64,000 bases of DNA from an uncultured Prevotellaceae bacterium (GCA_902801375.1 CADCIB010000010.1:26465-90464), one strand, 5' to 3'. Shown: positions 53,384 through 63,195, counted from the stretch's first letter. Program-made: numbers and translations. Notes: generated by a model not told the origin, from the letters alone.

Positions 53384-54913
53384 ATGAATTATCAAGAGAA
53401 TCAGACCGCTGTGAATGCGCAGCTGGTGATGAATGCCAACCCCGTGGTGGCATTCCTGCAGAAAGACCCCAAACAATTCAGCAAACAAGACATCATCCGC
53501 TTCATACAGGAGAACGGCATTCAGATGGTGAACTTCATGTATCCGGGTGGCGACGGGAAACTCAAGACGCTGAACTTCGTGATCACAAACCTCGAATATC
53601 TCGACACCGTGCTCACCTGCGGCGAACGCGTGGACGGCTCCAGCCTGTTCAGCTTCATCCAGGCAGGCAGCAGCGACCTCTATGTGCTGCCACGCTACCG
53701 TACGGCCTTTGTCGACCCCTTCGCCGACATCCCTACCCTATGCATGCTCTGCTCGTTCTTCGACAAGGACGGACAGCCATTGGCCTCCGCGCCTGAGAAC
53801 ACCCTCCACAAGGCTGCCGAAGCCTTCACTCGCGTGACGGGAATGGAGTTCCACGCCATGGGCGAGCTCGAATACTACGTCATCGGCGACGACGAGCAGG
53901 TGTTCCCGGCCATCGACCAGCACGGCTACCACGAGTCGGCTCCCTATGCCAAGACCAACGATTTCCGCCAGAAGTGCATGCGATACATCGCTCAGACGGG
54001 TGGACAGATCAAGTACGGCCACTCTGAGGTGGGCAACTTCAAGCAAGACGGACTGGTGTACGAACAGAACGAGATAGAGTTCCTGCCCGTGCCCGTGGAG
54101 GAAGCCGCCGACCAGCTGATGCTTGCCAAGTGGGTGATCCGCAACCTGGCCTACGAATGGGGCTACGACGTGACGTTCGCACCCAAGATCACTACAGGAA
54201 AGGCTGGCAGCGGACTGCACATCCACATGCGCATCGTGAAAGACGGCAAGACCTGCATGCTCAAAGACGGACAGCTTTCCGACGAAGCCCGCCGCATGAT
54301 AGCCGGCATGATGGACCTGGCAGAGAGCATCACCGCCTTTGGCAACAAGAATCCCACCTCGTATTTCCGCCTCGTGCCGCATCAGGAAGCGCCCACCAAT
54401 GTCTGCTGGGGCGACCGCAACCGTTCTGTGCTGGTGCGCGTGCCGCTGGGCTGGACGTCGGGTGTGAACATGAACAAGGGAGCCAACCCCCTGGAGCCCG
54501 ATGTCGACTTCGACACCACCATCAAGCAGACCGTGGAGATGCGCTCGCCCGACGGCAGCGCCGACCTCTACCAGCTGCTGGCAGGACTCTGCGTGGCCTG
54601 CCGCCATGGGTTCGAGATGGACAATGCCCTCGAAGTGGCTGAGAAAGACTATGTGAATGTGAACATCCACGACCAGGCCAATGCCGACAAGCTCGCTCAG
54701 CTGGCTCAGCTGCCCGACAGCTGCGTGGCCTCTGCCGCCTGCCTGGAGCGCCAGCGCAAGGTCTACGAGGAGTACGGCGTGTTCAGCGCAGCCATGATTG
54801 ACGGTATCATCAAGGAGCTCCGTGCCTATAATGACACCACGCTGCGTGAGGACACAGCAGGCAATCCTGAGGCCATCAAGCAATTGGTCGACACCTACTT
54901 CCACTGCGGATAA
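53384..54913 (+). CDS. glnA: Glutamine synthetase (GSI-like)
   Basis: ATP-dependent assimilation of ammonia into glutamine. 509 residues, shorter than the GSIII form (about 700) also common in Bacteroidetes. A beta-grasp N-domain precedes the catalytic domain: GELEYYVI (metal Glu, near 161), GSGLHIHMR (near 276), NKNPTSYFRLVPHQEAPTNV (near 320) and RSVLVRVPLG (ATP/substrate Arg). A clear tyrosine adenylylation site is not seen. No promoter box lies in the 42-bp gap, so it may be read from the promoter at 52255. A strong terminator follows. Confidence 0.9.
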   Translation: MNYQENQTAVNAQLVMNANPVVAFLQKDPKQFSKQDIIRFIQENGIQMVNFMYPGGDGKLKTLNFVITNLEYLDTVLTCGERVDGSSLFSFIQAGSSDLYVLPRYRTAFVDPFADIPTLCMLCSFFDKDGQPLASAPENTLHKAAEAFTRVTGMEFHAMGELEYYVIGDDEQVFPAIDQHGYHESAPYAKTNDFRQKCMRYIAQTGGQIKYGHSEVGNFKQDGLVYEQNEIEFLPVPVEEAADQLMLAKWVIRNLAYEWGYDVTFAPKITTGKAGSGLHIHMRIVKDGKTCMLKDGQLSDEARRMIAGMMDLAESITAFGNKNPTSYFRLVPHQEAPTNVCWGDRNRSVLVRVPLGWTSGVNMNKGANPLEPDVDFDTTIKQTVEMRSPDGSADLYQLLAGLCVACRHGFEMDNALEVAEKDYVNVNIHDQANADKLAQLAQLPDSCVASAACLERQRKVYEEYGVFSAAMIDGIIKELRAYNDTTLREDTAGNPEAIKQLVDTYFHCG

Positions 54914-54941
54914 CCCCAGCGGTCGCATAGAGCACAACGTG

Positions 54942-54968
54942 AAAAGGCTGTCATCGCGACAGCCTTTT
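54942..54968 (+). terminator. glnA terminator
   Basis: Perfect 11-bp arms AAAAGGCTGTC (54942-54952) and GACAGCCTTTT (54958-54968) with a 5-nt loop, ending in a T-rich tail. Confidence 0.92.
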
Positions 54969-55048
54969 CTTGCTTATCACAAAAAACGGGGTTCCCACAC
55001 ATTTTTTCACCTCTTGAATACAATAAAACCCGAAAAAACGCGTTATAT

Positions 55049-57454
55049 ATGAGTATGAAGAGACTTTTCACACCCATATTGATGATATGGCTGTGCGCCC
55101 TGGCGGCCACAGCACAGACGTTTACGCTTCAGGGAAAGGTGACCGACGAGCAGGGCAACCCCGTGGAACTGGCCACCGTGTCGTGTCTGAAACAAGGCAA
55201 AGTGGCGCTGACCAGCCTCAAGGGCGAATATTCCATGACGCTGGAATCGCAGGACTCCGTGGTGGTGCGCTTCTCGATGGTGGGCTACAAATCGAAAGAA
55301 CGCGTGCTGCGCAACCCCAAAGGCAAGCAAACGCTGCAGATTCAGCTCTTTGAGGACAACACGCAGCTCAACGAAGTGACTGTCACGGAGAAAGCCCGAC
55401 AGACCACGCAGACAGAGCAACTGGAGGTGAAAGACATCAAGCTGGCCCCCTCGGCCACTGGAAATGCCGTGGAGGAAATGATCCAAGGGCAGGCGGGCGT
55501 GAGCACCCATAGTGAGCTGTCGTCGCAATACAACGTGCGTGGCGGTTCGTTCGACGAGAACTTCGTGTATATCAACAATGTGGAGGTCTATCGCCCGTTC
55601 CTCGTGCGCAGCGGTCAGCAGGAAGGCCTTTCCATCATCAACCCCGACATGGTGGAGCGCGTGGGATTCTCCACGGGTGGCTATGAGGCAAAATATGGCG
55701 ACAAGATGTCGTCGGCACTCGACATCCAGTACAAACGCCCGAAGAAGCTCGAGGGAGCAGCCTCTGTGAGCATGCTTGGCGCCAGCGCCTATGTGGGCGT
55801 GGCCAACAAGAAAGTGGCATGGAGCAACGGTCTGCGCTACAAGACCAACCGCTATTTGCTGGGCTCGATGGAGACCAAGGGCGAATACAATCCGAACTTC
55901 CTCGACTACCAGACCTACCTCACCTGGCAACCCAACAAGCGCTGGTCGGTAGAGGTGTTTGGCGATGTGTCGGTCAACCACTACAACTTCCGCCCGAAAG
56001 ACCGTGAGACGAAGTTTGGCACGATGGAAGACGTGAAGTCGTTCCGCGTCTATTTCGACGGCTACGAGAAAGACATCTTCCGCACCTATTTCGGCACCGT
56101 CAACATCACGCGCCACCTTACTGACCATACGCGCGTGAGCCTGATAGCGTCGGCCTTCAACACCAACGAGCAGGAGAAATACGACATCCAGGGACAATAC
56201 TGGCTGACACAGACCGAAACGAGCGAAAACCTGGGCGTGGGCACTTACATGGAGCACGCACGCAACTACCTGAAAGCCAATGTGGAAAGCTTCAAACTGA
56301 TGGTGCAGCACAGGATAAAACGCCACGACATTCAGGCGGCCTTCACCTACAAGATGGAGCACATCAAGGAGCATTCACGCGAATATGAGATGCGCGACTC
56401 TGCTGGCTATAGCGTGCCGCATACTGGGCAGGATCTCTACATGATCTACTCCCTGAATGCACGCAACGAGCTGAAAGCCAACCGCGTGGAACTCTATGCG
56501 CAGGACACCTACAAATGGAACACGGGAGGCTCTGAAGACGTGGGCGACGACGCCCGACGCACGTTCTTCACACTCAACTACGGTGTGCGCTTCAGCCACT
56601 GGAACTTCAACCGCGAGAGCATCTTCTCGCCACGTGTGTCGCTGGCCATAGTGCCCGCCTACAACAACGACGTCACCTGGCGTTTTGCCACAGGACTCTA
56701 CTATCAGGCTCCCTTCTTCAAGGAGTTGCGCGACACGGCTACCGTGAACCACATCACCACAGCCACACTGAGAAGCAACATCAAGAGTCAGCGGTCGCTA
56801 CACTTCATAGCCGCCTACGACCAGCGATTCAAGCTGAACCAGCGACCCTTCAAGTTCACGGCCGAAGCCTACTACAAAGCCCTCTCGCAACTGGTGCCCT
56901 ACACCGTCGACAACGTGAAAATTGTCTACGATGCCAGTGAGCAGTGCTCTGGCCACGCCCTGGGACTCGACCTGAAACTCTATGGTGAGTTTGTGCCTGG
57001 CACAGACTCCTGGCTCACCCTGTCCATCATGGACACCAAGATGAAGATCAAAGGCAAGAGCATCCCCATGCCCAGCGACCAGCGGTTTGCGCTGAACCTC
57101 TTCTTCACCGACTATTTCCCAGGTACGGAACGCTGGAAGATGTCGCTCAAGCTGGCCTATGCCGACGGACTGCCCTTTGGCGCTCCCCACCGCAGCCTCG
57201 ACTCGATGCCCTTCCGTGCGCCTGCCTACAAGCGCGCCGACATCGGTATGAGCTTCCGTGCGCTGAACAACGAGAACCACGAGAAGAAAATCTTCATCAA
57301 GAACATCTGGGTGGGCATCGACTGCCTCAACCTCTTTGGCATCAACAACGTGAACTCCTACTACTGGATCACCGACGTCACCAACCAGCAATATGCCGTG
57401 CCCAACTACCTCACGGGACGCCAAGTGAACGTGCGCCTCTCGATGGACTTCTGA
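55049..57454 (+). CDS. TonB-dependent receptor with carboxypeptidase-regulatory-like domain
   Basis: 801 residues; a second ATG two codons in (55055) is equally likely. A signal peptide (1-23) is followed by a carboxypeptidase-D-like beta domain (25-110, GKVTDEQGNPVELATVSC), a plug (about 120-230; YNVRGGSFDENFVYINNVEV) and a beta-barrel ending in the aromatic residue of SMDF. No SusD partner follows, so it is not a SusC of the paired type; its cargo could be iron, a cofactor or a peptide. It uses TonB energy, probably from the ExbB/D set at 45.9-48.1 kb. Confidence 0.93.
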   Translation: MSMKRLFTPILMIWLCALAATAQTFTLQGKVTDEQGNPVELATVSCLKQGKVALTSLKGEYSMTLESQDSVVVRFSMVGYKSKERVLRNPKGKQTLQIQLFEDNTQLNEVTVTEKARQTTQTEQLEVKDIKLAPSATGNAVEEMIQGQAGVSTHSELSSQYNVRGGSFDENFVYINNVEVYRPFLVRSGQQEGLSIINPDMVERVGFSTGGYEAKYGDKMSSALDIQYKRPKKLEGAASVSMLGASAYVGVANKKVAWSNGLRYKTNRYLLGSMETKGEYNPNFLDYQTYLTWQPNKRWSVEVFGDVSVNHYNFRPKDRETKFGTMEDVKSFRVYFDGYEKDIFRTYFGTVNITRHLTDHTRVSLIASAFNTNEQEKYDIQGQYWLTQTETSENLGVGTYMEHARNYLKANVESFKLMVQHRIKRHDIQAAFTYKMEHIKEHSREYEMRDSAGYSVPHTGQDLYMIYSLNARNELKANRVELYAQDTYKWNTGGSEDVGDDARRTFFTLNYGVRFSHWNFNRESIFSPRVSLAIVPAYNNDVTWRFATGLYYQAPFFKELRDTATVNHITTATLRSNIKSQRSLHFIAAYDQRFKLNQRPFKFTAEAYYKALSQLVPYTVDNVKIVYDASEQCSGHALGLDLKLYGEFVPGTDSWLTLSIMDTKMKIKGKSIPMPSDQRFALNLFFTDYFPGTERWKMSLKLAYADGLPFGAPHRSLDSMPFRAPAYKRADIGMSFRALNNENHEKKIFIKNIWVGIDCLNLFGINNVNSYYWITDVTNQQYAVPNYLTGRQVNVRLSMDF

Positions 57455-57501
57455 TCGTAGATTCTCCGTGCTTTCTGAAAAGCATAATTATTCCTAAAAG
57501 T

Positions 57502-57532
57502 TTTGGCAGTTCAGAATTTATGCGTACCTTTG
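57502..57532 (+). promoter_or_regulatory. glyA promoter
   Basis: TTTG (57502-57505), a 19-nt spacer and TACCTTTG (57525-57532). It lies inside a longer frame that starts at 57503, which rules that start out. Confidence 0.75.
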
Positions 57533-57616
57533 CAGCGCATTTGTTTCGTGTGCCCTGAGGCCACGCCAAAACCATTGAAATTCATAATCAAATACCTCAT
57601 AAATCAACAGAACAAA

Positions 57617-58897
57617 ATGAAAAAAGACCAGGTTATTTTCGACCTTATTGAGAAAGAGCACCAGCGCCAGCTCAAGGGCATGGAGCTCATCGCATCAGAG
57701 AACTTTGTAAGCGACGAAGTCATGCAGGCCATGGGTTCGTACTGCACCAACAAGTATGCCGAGGGCTATCCCGGCAAGCGCTACTATGGCGGCTGCCAGG
57801 TGGTGGACGAGATTGAGAACCTCGCCATCGAGCGCGTCTGCAAGCTGTTTGGCGCTGAGTATGCCAACGTGCAGCCCCACTCTGGCGCACAGGCCAATGC
57901 TGCCGTGCTGCTCGCCGTCTTGAAGCCAGGCGACACCTTCATGGGCATGAACCTCGACCACGGAGGCCATCTGTCGCATGGTTCGCGCGTGAACACCAGC
58001 GGTATCCTCTACAACCCCATCGGCTACAACCTGAACCGTGAGACAGGTCGTGTGGACTACGATGAGATGGAGCAGCTCGCCCTGGAGCACAAGCCGAAGC
58101 TCATCATCGGCGGTGGCTCAGCCTACAGCCGCGAGTGGGACTACAAGCGCATGCGTGAGATTGCCGACAAGGTGGGCGCTCTGTTCATGGTCGACATGGC
58201 TCATCCCGCAGGTCTGATTGCTGCAGGTCTGCTCGACAACCCCGTGAAGTATGCTCACATCGTCACCTCCACCACCCACAAGACCCTGCGTGGTCCGCGC
58301 GGCGGTATCATCCTGATGGGTAAGGACTTCGAGAATCCTTGGGGCCTGAAGACGCCAAAGGGTGTCACGAAGATGATGTCGACCATCCTCAACTCTGCCG
58401 TATTCCCTGGACAGCAGGGTGGTCCGCTGGAGCACGTCATCGCTGCCAAGGCCGTTGCCTTTGGTGAGGCTCTGCAGCCTGAGTTCAAGGAGTGGGCTCT
58501 GCAGGTGAAGAAGAATGCCGCTGTGCTGGCTGAAGAGCTGGTGAAGCGTGGCTTCCACATCGTCAGCGGTGGTACCGACAACCACTCGATGCTCGTCGAC
58601 CTGCGCACGAAGTATCCTGAACTGACCGGTAAGGTGGCTGAGAACGCCCTCGTGGCAGCCGACATCACGGTGAATAAGAACATGGTGCCGTTCGACACCC
58701 GTTCTGCCTTCCAGACCTCTGGCCTGCGTCTTGGCACTCCTGCCATCACCACACGTGGTGCAAAGGAAGACCTGATGGTGCTCATCGCAGAGCTCATTGA
58801 GGAAGTGCTCAACGATCCCACCAACGAGGAAGTCATCGCCAAGGTTCGCGCCCGCGTGAACGAGACGATGAAGGACTATCCCCTCTTCGCTTATTAA
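57617..58897 (+). CDS. glyA: Serine hydroxymethyltransferase
   Basis: PLP enzyme that converts serine and tetrahydrofolate to glycine and methylenetetrahydrofolate, the carbon donor for ThyA. 426 residues from the ATG at 57617. Motifs: [33 protein letters not shown], the PLP lysine in [15 protein letters not shown] (near 235), and the C-terminal [15 protein letters not shown]. The leader is 80 nt with no riboswitch seen. A terminator follows 29 bp after the stop. Confidence 0.98.
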   Translation: MKKDQVIFDLIEKEHQRQLKGMELIASENFVSDEVMQAMGSYCTNKYAEGYPGKRYYGGCQVVDEIENLAIERVCKLFGAEYANVQPHSGAQANAAVLLAVLKPGDTFMGMNLDHGGHLSHGSRVNTSGILYNPIGYNLNRETGRVDYDEMEQLALEHKPKLIIGGGSAYSREWDYKRMREIADKVGALFMVDMAHPAGLIAAGLLDNPVKYAHIVTSTTHKTLRGPRGGIILMGKDFENPWGLKTPKGVTKMMSTILNSAVFPGQQGGPLEHVIAAKAVAFGEALQPEFKEWALQVKKNAAVLAEELVKRGFHIVSGGTDNHSMLVDLRTKYPELTGKVAENALVAADITVNKNMVPFDTRSAFQTSGLRLGTPAITTRGAKEDLMVLIAELIEEVLNDPTNEEVIAKVRARVNETMKDYPLFAY

Positions 58898-58926
58898 TAG
58901 ATTGCCTCAATAGCACGAACAGAAAA

Positions 58927-58964
58927 GGAGGAAGAGCTCGATGCCCTTCCTCCTCGTTTTTTTT
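58927..58964 (+). terminator. glyA terminator
   Basis: GGAGGAAG (58927-58934) pairs with CTTCCTCC (58946-58953), followed by TCG and eight T (58957-58964). Confidence 0.88.
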
Positions 58965-58980
58965 GACTATTCTTTAGCCT

Positions 58981-59022
58981 TCACTTCACAACCACTTTCT
59001 TCCCATCGGTGATGTACTTTTC
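58981..59022 (-). pseudogene. Possible relic of a secreted-protein C-terminal tail
   Basis: On the minus strand 58981-59022 reads EKYITDGKKVVVK followed by a stop, like the tails of secreted Prevotella proteins. The frame has no upstream gene: it is blocked within about 25 codons. It may be the 3' remnant of a deleted gene. The rest of the 336-bp gap 58898-59233 is AT-rich, with the glyA terminator and the dcu promoter. Confidence 0.35.
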
Positions 59023-59146
59023 ATGATGTTGTTTTTTAATGTTTGGATGCAAATTTACTTGTTTTTGTCCACTTCTGCAAGAAATATTCTGTTTTTTACT
59101 GTTTTCAACTTTATTTCTTCAATCGTGTCATTTTCAGAACAAATTA

Positions 59147-59178
59147 TTTGGTGAATAGAAAATAAAACACTACCTTTG
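59147..59178 (+). promoter_or_regulatory. Promoter of the dicarboxylate transporter
   Basis: TTTG (59147-59150; followed by GTG) with a 20-nt spacer to TACCTTTG (59171-59178), 56 nt before the ATG. Confidence 0.8.
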
Positions 59179-59233
59179 CATGCAAGAATCCTTTTTCTAA
59201 AGCATATTCTCGTAACCTAAAAAACAAACGCCT

Positions 59234-60676
59234 ATGTTTTTAATGATTATCCAACTCCTAATAGTGCTGTTAGCCCTCTATGTGGGTTCGCGCTATGGCA
59301 GTCTGGCCCTTGGTGCCATATCGGGTATCGGTTTGGCACTGCTTGTTTTCGGCTTCGGCATGAAGCCTGGTTCTCCCCCTACAGACGTCATCTATATCAT
59401 CATTGCCGCCGTTACCTGTGCTGGTGTGATGCAAGCCTCTGGCGGTATGGACTGGCTCATCCAGATTGCAGAAAGGATGTTGCGCAAGCATCCCGACCGC
59501 ATCACGTTCCTCGCTCCCCTCTGCACTTTCTTTCTCACCGTACTGGTGGGAACGGGTCATGTGGTCTACACCCTGATGCCCATCATCTGCGACATTGCCC
59601 TGAAGAAAGGCATCCGCCCAGAGCGTCCCTGTGGTGTGGCTTCGATTGCCTCGCAGGTGGGTATCACGTGTTCGCCCATCGCCGCCGCCGTGGTGGCCTT
59701 TGTCTCCATCTCGAATGCCAATGGCTTCGACATCACCATTCCCAAGGTGCTGATGGTGAGCATTCCCGCTTGCTTGTGCGGACTGATGACTGCCGCTGCC
59801 GCCTCTTATCATCGTGGCAAAGACCTGGACAAAGATCCTGAGTTCCAGGCCAAGCTGAAAGACCCAGAGCAGTATAAGTACATCTACGGCAGTTCGGCTA
59901 CGACGCTCGACCGCAAGATACCCAAAGAAGCCAAGTATGCCGTCTATATCTTCCTGGCTGCCCTCGCCATCATCGTCATCCTGGCTATCTTCCCACAGCT
60001 GCTGCCCAGCTACAACACCATTAAGGCGCTGAAGAATGCCGGTGAGATGACGCTGCAAGACGGTAACACCATCTCGGCACAAGATTTGGCCAATGCTGGT
60101 ATCTTGGCGCGTGGCTTCACAGAGCGCGGAATGGTAGACCTGAAGATGAACCTCGTCATTCAGATTGTGATGATCTCTGCTGCTGCCCTGATGATTATCT
60201 TCTGCAAGGCCAAGCCAAAGAAAGCTGTCGCAGGACCTGTGTGGCAAAGCGGTATGGTGGCCGTGGTGGCCATCTATGGTATCGCCTGGCTCGCCGACAC
60301 CTATTTCTCTAACTATATGGAAGAGATACAACAGATGCTCGAGGGTGTCGTGGCACAGTACCCCTGGTCCATAGCCATCGTGTTCTTCCTCGTGTCTGTG
60401 CTCATCAACTCGCAGGGAGCCGTCGTCGTGGCCATGCTACCACTGGCCTACAAGTTAGGTATTTCCGGACCTGTCCTGCTGGGTGTGCTGCCCAGTGTCT
60501 ACGGCTATTTCTTCATTCCGAACTATCCGTCGGACATCGCCACGGTGAACTTCGACCGTTCTGGCACCACCGTCATCGGCAAGTACCTGCTCAACCACTC
60601 GTTCATGATGCCTGGCCTCGTGTGCGTCATCACATCCACCATTGTTGCCTACATCATCACGAGCATCTTCTATTAG
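59234..60676 (+). CDS. Anaerobic C4-dicarboxylate transporter, DcuA/DcuB type
   Basis: 480 residues with about 11 membrane helices. Homologues exchange fumarate or aspartate for succinate across the inner membrane in anaerobes, which fits a succinate-producing Bacteroidales. Family features include VGTGHVVYTLMPIICDIALK (near 110-130), QVGITCSPIAAAVVAF (near 142) and YFFIPNYPSDIATVNFDRSG (near 420). A cytoplasmic charged loop lies near 195-220. It is monocistronic, with an extended -33 promoter; transaldolase follows after 41 bp. Confidence 0.93.
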   Translation: MFLMIIQLLIVLLALYVGSRYGSLALGAISGIGLALLVFGFGMKPGSPPTDVIYIIIAAVTCAGVMQASGGMDWLIQIAERMLRKHPDRITFLAPLCTFFLTVLVGTGHVVYTLMPIICDIALKKGIRPERPCGVASIASQVGITCSPIAAAVVAFVSISNANGFDITIPKVLMVSIPACLCGLMTAAAASYHRGKDLDKDPEFQAKLKDPEQYKYIYGSSATTLDRKIPKEAKYAVYIFLAALAIIVILAIFPQLLPSYNTIKALKNAGEMTLQDGNTISAQDLANAGILARGFTERGMVDLKMNLVIQIVMISAAALMIIFCKAKPKKAVAGPVWQSGMVAVVAIYGIAWLADTYFSNYMEEIQQMLEGVVAQYPWSIAIVFFLVSVLINSQGAVVVAMLPLAYKLGISGPVLLGVLPSVYGYFFIPNYPSDIATVNFDRSGTTVIGKYLLNHSFMMPGLVCVITSTIVAYIITSIFY

Positions 60677-60717
60677 ACGATTACATTATTAGTTTTAATC
60701 ATTAATAAACCAGTATT

Positions 60718-61371
60718 ATGAAATTCTTTTTGGATACAGCTAACATTGAGCAAATCAAGAAGGCCAATGAGATGGGCGTGATTTGCGGTGTGACTACTAA
60801 TCCTTCGCTCATTGCGAAGGAAGGGCGCGACTTCAATCAGGTAGTGGCCGAGATTGCCTCTATCGTAGACGGACCCATCAGCGGCGAGGTGAAAGCCACA
60901 ACCACTGATGCCGAGGGTATGATCGCAGAAGGACGTGAGATTGCGAAGATTCACCCGAACATGGTGGTCAAGATTCCTATGACCGCAGAGGGGCTCAAGG
61001 CCTGCCACACGCTGGCAGAAGAAGGAATTGAGGTGAACATGACGCTTATCTTCTCAGCCAATCAGGCACTTCTCGCTGCACGTGCAGGAGCAGCCTACGT
61101 CAGTCCGTTCTTGGGACGTCTGGACGACATCAGTGTGCGCGGCACAGACCTGATCAAGGAGGTGGCCGAGATTTTCAGCACCCATGGCATCGTCACTGAA
61201 ATCATTGCAGCCAGCGTCCGCCATCCCATGCACGTCACAGAGTGTGCCCTCGCAGGAGCCGACATTGCCACCGTTCCTTACAAGGTGATTGAGCAGATGA
61301 TACACCATCCGCTGACCGACCAAGGCATAGAGAAGTTCCGCAAAGACTACGAAGCCGTATTCGGAAAGTAA
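60718..61371 (+). CDS. Transaldolase / fructose-6-phosphate aldolase family
   Basis: 217 residues. The small transaldolase (TalC/FSA-like) subfamily matches in length and motifs: [19 protein letters not shown] at the start, [13 protein letters not shown], and the Schiff-base lysine in [13 protein letters not shown] (near 85). It moves a dihydroxyacetone unit in the non-oxidative pentose phosphate pathway, or acts as an FSA aldolase; the two cannot be told apart here. It is 41 bp after the Dcu gene. Confidence 0.92.
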   Translation: MKFFLDTANIEQIKKANEMGVICGVTTNPSLIAKEGRDFNQVVAEIASIVDGPISGEVKATTTDAEGMIAEGREIAKIHPNMVVKIPMTAEGLKACHTLAEEGIEVNMTLIFSANQALLAARAGAAYVSPFLGRLDDISVRGTDLIKEVAEIFSTHGIVTEIIAASVRHPMHVTECALAGADIATVPYKVIEQMIHHPLTDQGIEKFRKDYEAVFGK

Positions 61372-61429
61372 GCTCTCTTTTATGCAATAAGCGGGTGTTT
61401 CATAACTCGCTGAGTATTCTTACAACAGA

Positions 61430-61500
61430 TTTCACGGATTCCACGGATTTCTTGGACAAACTGACAATCAGCGTCTAAAGAATCCGTGGAATCCGTGAAA
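61430..61500. repeat. Inverted repeat between convergent genes
   Basis: Perfect 20-bp arms (61430-61449 and 61481-61500) with the core CACGGATTCCACGGAT, separated by 31 nt. Each arm is itself a double ATCCGTGGA-like repeat. It lies between transaldolase (+) and dapA (-) and may act as a bidirectional terminator or as a dispersed palindrome. Confidence 0.75.
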
Positions 61501-61517
61501 ATCGTTGTTTGAAATGA

Positions 61518-62405
61518 TTATAGTTTTAGTTCCTTCAAAATCTCGGAGATGCGCTTCAGCGTGGTAAGCCGCGTGGGCACAAGTGGCAGGCGCAACACAT
61601 TGTTGATGAAGCCCAACTCGTGGAGCATCGCCTTCACGCCAGCCGGGTTGCCGTCTACGAAGAGCAGGTTGAACAGGTCAGTGAACTTGTGGTGTATCTT
61701 GCGGGCTGCGGCATAATCGCCTTTGAACTCCAGGCGAATCATGCGCGAGAACTCCTTGGGCAGCGCATTGCCAATGACAGAAATCACCCCTACTGCACCA
61801 CTCGCCACCATCGGGAAGGTCAGTGCGTCGTCGCCACTGATCACGTCGAACGAGTCGGGCTTGTTCTTGATGATTTCGTCCACCTGTGGCATCAGTCCAC
61901 TGGCCTCCTTGATGCCCACGATATTGTGGCAGTCGCGAGCCAGACGGACAGTAGTCTCAGCCCGCATGTTCACTCCCGTGCGGCCAGGTACATTATATAA
62001 TACTACGGGCAGATGAGTAGCTTCGGCAATGGTCTTGAAGTGCTGGTATAGCCCCTCTTGCGATGGCTTATTGTAGTAAGGGCAAACGCTCAGCACGCCA
62101 TCGATGCCAAAAAAGTCGCCTTCCTTCAGTTCGCGAACCACGCTGGCGGTATCGTTGCCGCCACATCCCATCAGAATGGGCACTTTTCCGTTCACCACCT
62201 CCACCACCGTGTCCTTGATCCGTTGCCGCTCCATCGGGGTCAGCGTGGGTGTTTCGCCTGTTGTCGCCAGGATACAAAAAAAATCTGCGCCGTTCTCCAG
62301 CTGATAGAGAATCAGCCGTTTCAGCGCAGAATAATCCACTTCTCCGTCCTCTGTGAACGGTGTTACAAGTGCTATACCGAGTCCTTTGAATAGATGTTCA
62401 GCCAT
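61518..62405 (-). CDS. dapA: 4-hydroxy-tetrahydrodipicolinate synthase
   Basis: Condenses aspartate semialdehyde with pyruvate in lysine and diaminopimelate synthesis, feeding peptidoglycan. 295 residues from the ATG at 62405. Motifs: GIALVTPFTEDGEVDYSALK, the TTGETPTL substrate loop, VVLYNVPGRTGVNM with the catalytic Tyr (near 135) and the Schiff-base lysine in IVGIKEASGLM (near 163). Both the barrel and the C-terminal helical part are complete. Confidence 0.97.
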   Translation of the reverse strand: MAEHLFKGLGIALVTPFTEDGEVDYSALKRLILYQLENGADFFCILATTGETPTLTPMERQRIKDTVVEVVNGKVPILMGCGGNDTASVVRELKEGDFFGIDGVLSVCPYYNKPSQEGLYQHFKTIAEATHLPVVLYNVPGRTGVNMRAETTVRLARDCHNIVGIKEASGLMPQVDEIIKNKPDSFDVISGDDALTFPMVASGAVGVISVIGNALPKEFSRMIRLEFKGDYAAARKIHHKFTDLFNLLFVDGNPAGVKAMLHELGFINNVLRLPLVPTRLTTLKRISEILKELKL

Positions 62406-62550
62406 ATTGCTTTCTGATTGACGGTACAAAGATACGGCAAAAGACTGAAATCACAAAACAAATTGCCCGTTTTTTTCAGAATTGCGGGCTGACTCGTCCT
62501 TTCACGAGGTCAATCTTGTCGGTGGTCGGCAACATGAACTCGTGTGCCTT

Positions 62551-63195
62551 TTACTTCTTTATGATTTCACGACGGATGCCCTTATGGCGCGGCCCCATTT
62601 TCTCCTGATAAGCCTTGAACTGCTCCTCGGTCAGGATGCTCTTCAGCGCTGTTTCGTAGTCTTTCATCTGGGCGCGACGCTCTTCCATCTTCTGTTTCAT
62701 CTCAGGAGTGAATTCCCTCATGCGGCGCTCCTCCATCTTCTGTTTCATCTCAGGAGTGAACTCCTTCCTGGGGCGCTCAACCTTTGCTTTCTGCTCTGTG
62801 GCACCAGTCACGGCGTCAACCTTCTGCTGCTTGCCCTCCTTCATCTGCGGACGGGGACGCATGCCGTGATGGGGTGCCTCCAGCACGTCGGCATACTTCT
62901 CGTTCAACTCTTTCACCTTGGCGGCCTGTTCTTCGTTGAGTCCGAGTTCCTTTACCATCATAGCAGTGCGGCAAGGCTTCTGGTCTTTCATCATTTTTTC
63001 GCAACCTTCTTGATTCTTTTCGCAACAATCCATCTTCTTGTCGCAACCTTCCGCTTTCTTTTCGCAGCAATCCATCTTCTTGCCGTCGCACTTCTTTTCC
63101 ATTTTGGCTTTGTCGCACTTCTTACTGCAATCTTCCTGAGCCATTGCCGTAGTCAGGGCAAACATGGCTGCAAATACTAATACTACTTTCTTCAT
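62551..63195 (-). CDS. Exported Cys/Lys-rich protein with Spy/CpxP-like helical region
   Basis: 214 residues. A signal peptide (1-20, ending MAQ) is followed by a segment (21-76) holding ten cysteines among lysines, including two CC pairs inside a repeated KKMDCCEK unit. The rest is helical: LGLNEEQAAKVKELNEKY (near 84) and ILTEEQFKAYQEK (near 192) resemble the LTxxQ motif of periplasmic Spy/CpxP proteins and DUF4890. A 15-residue unit EFTPEMKQKMEERRx is repeated in tandem (near 148-178). It may bind metal or be a chaperone-like stress protein; the role is unknown. Confidence 0.82.
   Translation of the reverse strand: MKKVVLVFAAMFALTTAMAQEDCSKKCDKAKMEKKCDGKKMDCCEKKAEGCDKKMDCCEKNQEGCEKMMKDQKPCRTAMMVKELGLNEEQAAKVKELNEKYADVLEAPHHGMRPRPQMKEGKQQKVDAVTGATEQKAKVERPRKEFTPEMKQKMEERRMREFTPEMKQKMEERRAQMKDYETALKSILTEEQFKAYQEKMGPRHKGIRREIIKK

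Noticed and set aside
53738-54937. 399-codon frame antisense to glnA
   Set aside because: Shadow of a strong coding gene; the His/Val-rich peptide has no family features.
55043-56374. 443-codon frame antisense to the TonB-dependent receptor
   Set aside because: It is a shadow of a GC-biased coding strand. The sense frame has a signal peptide, plug and barrel; the antisense peptide has no recognisable domain.
57503-57616. N-terminal extension of GlyA
   Set aside because: The glyA promoter is inside it, and SHMT homologues start near the internal ATG at 57617.
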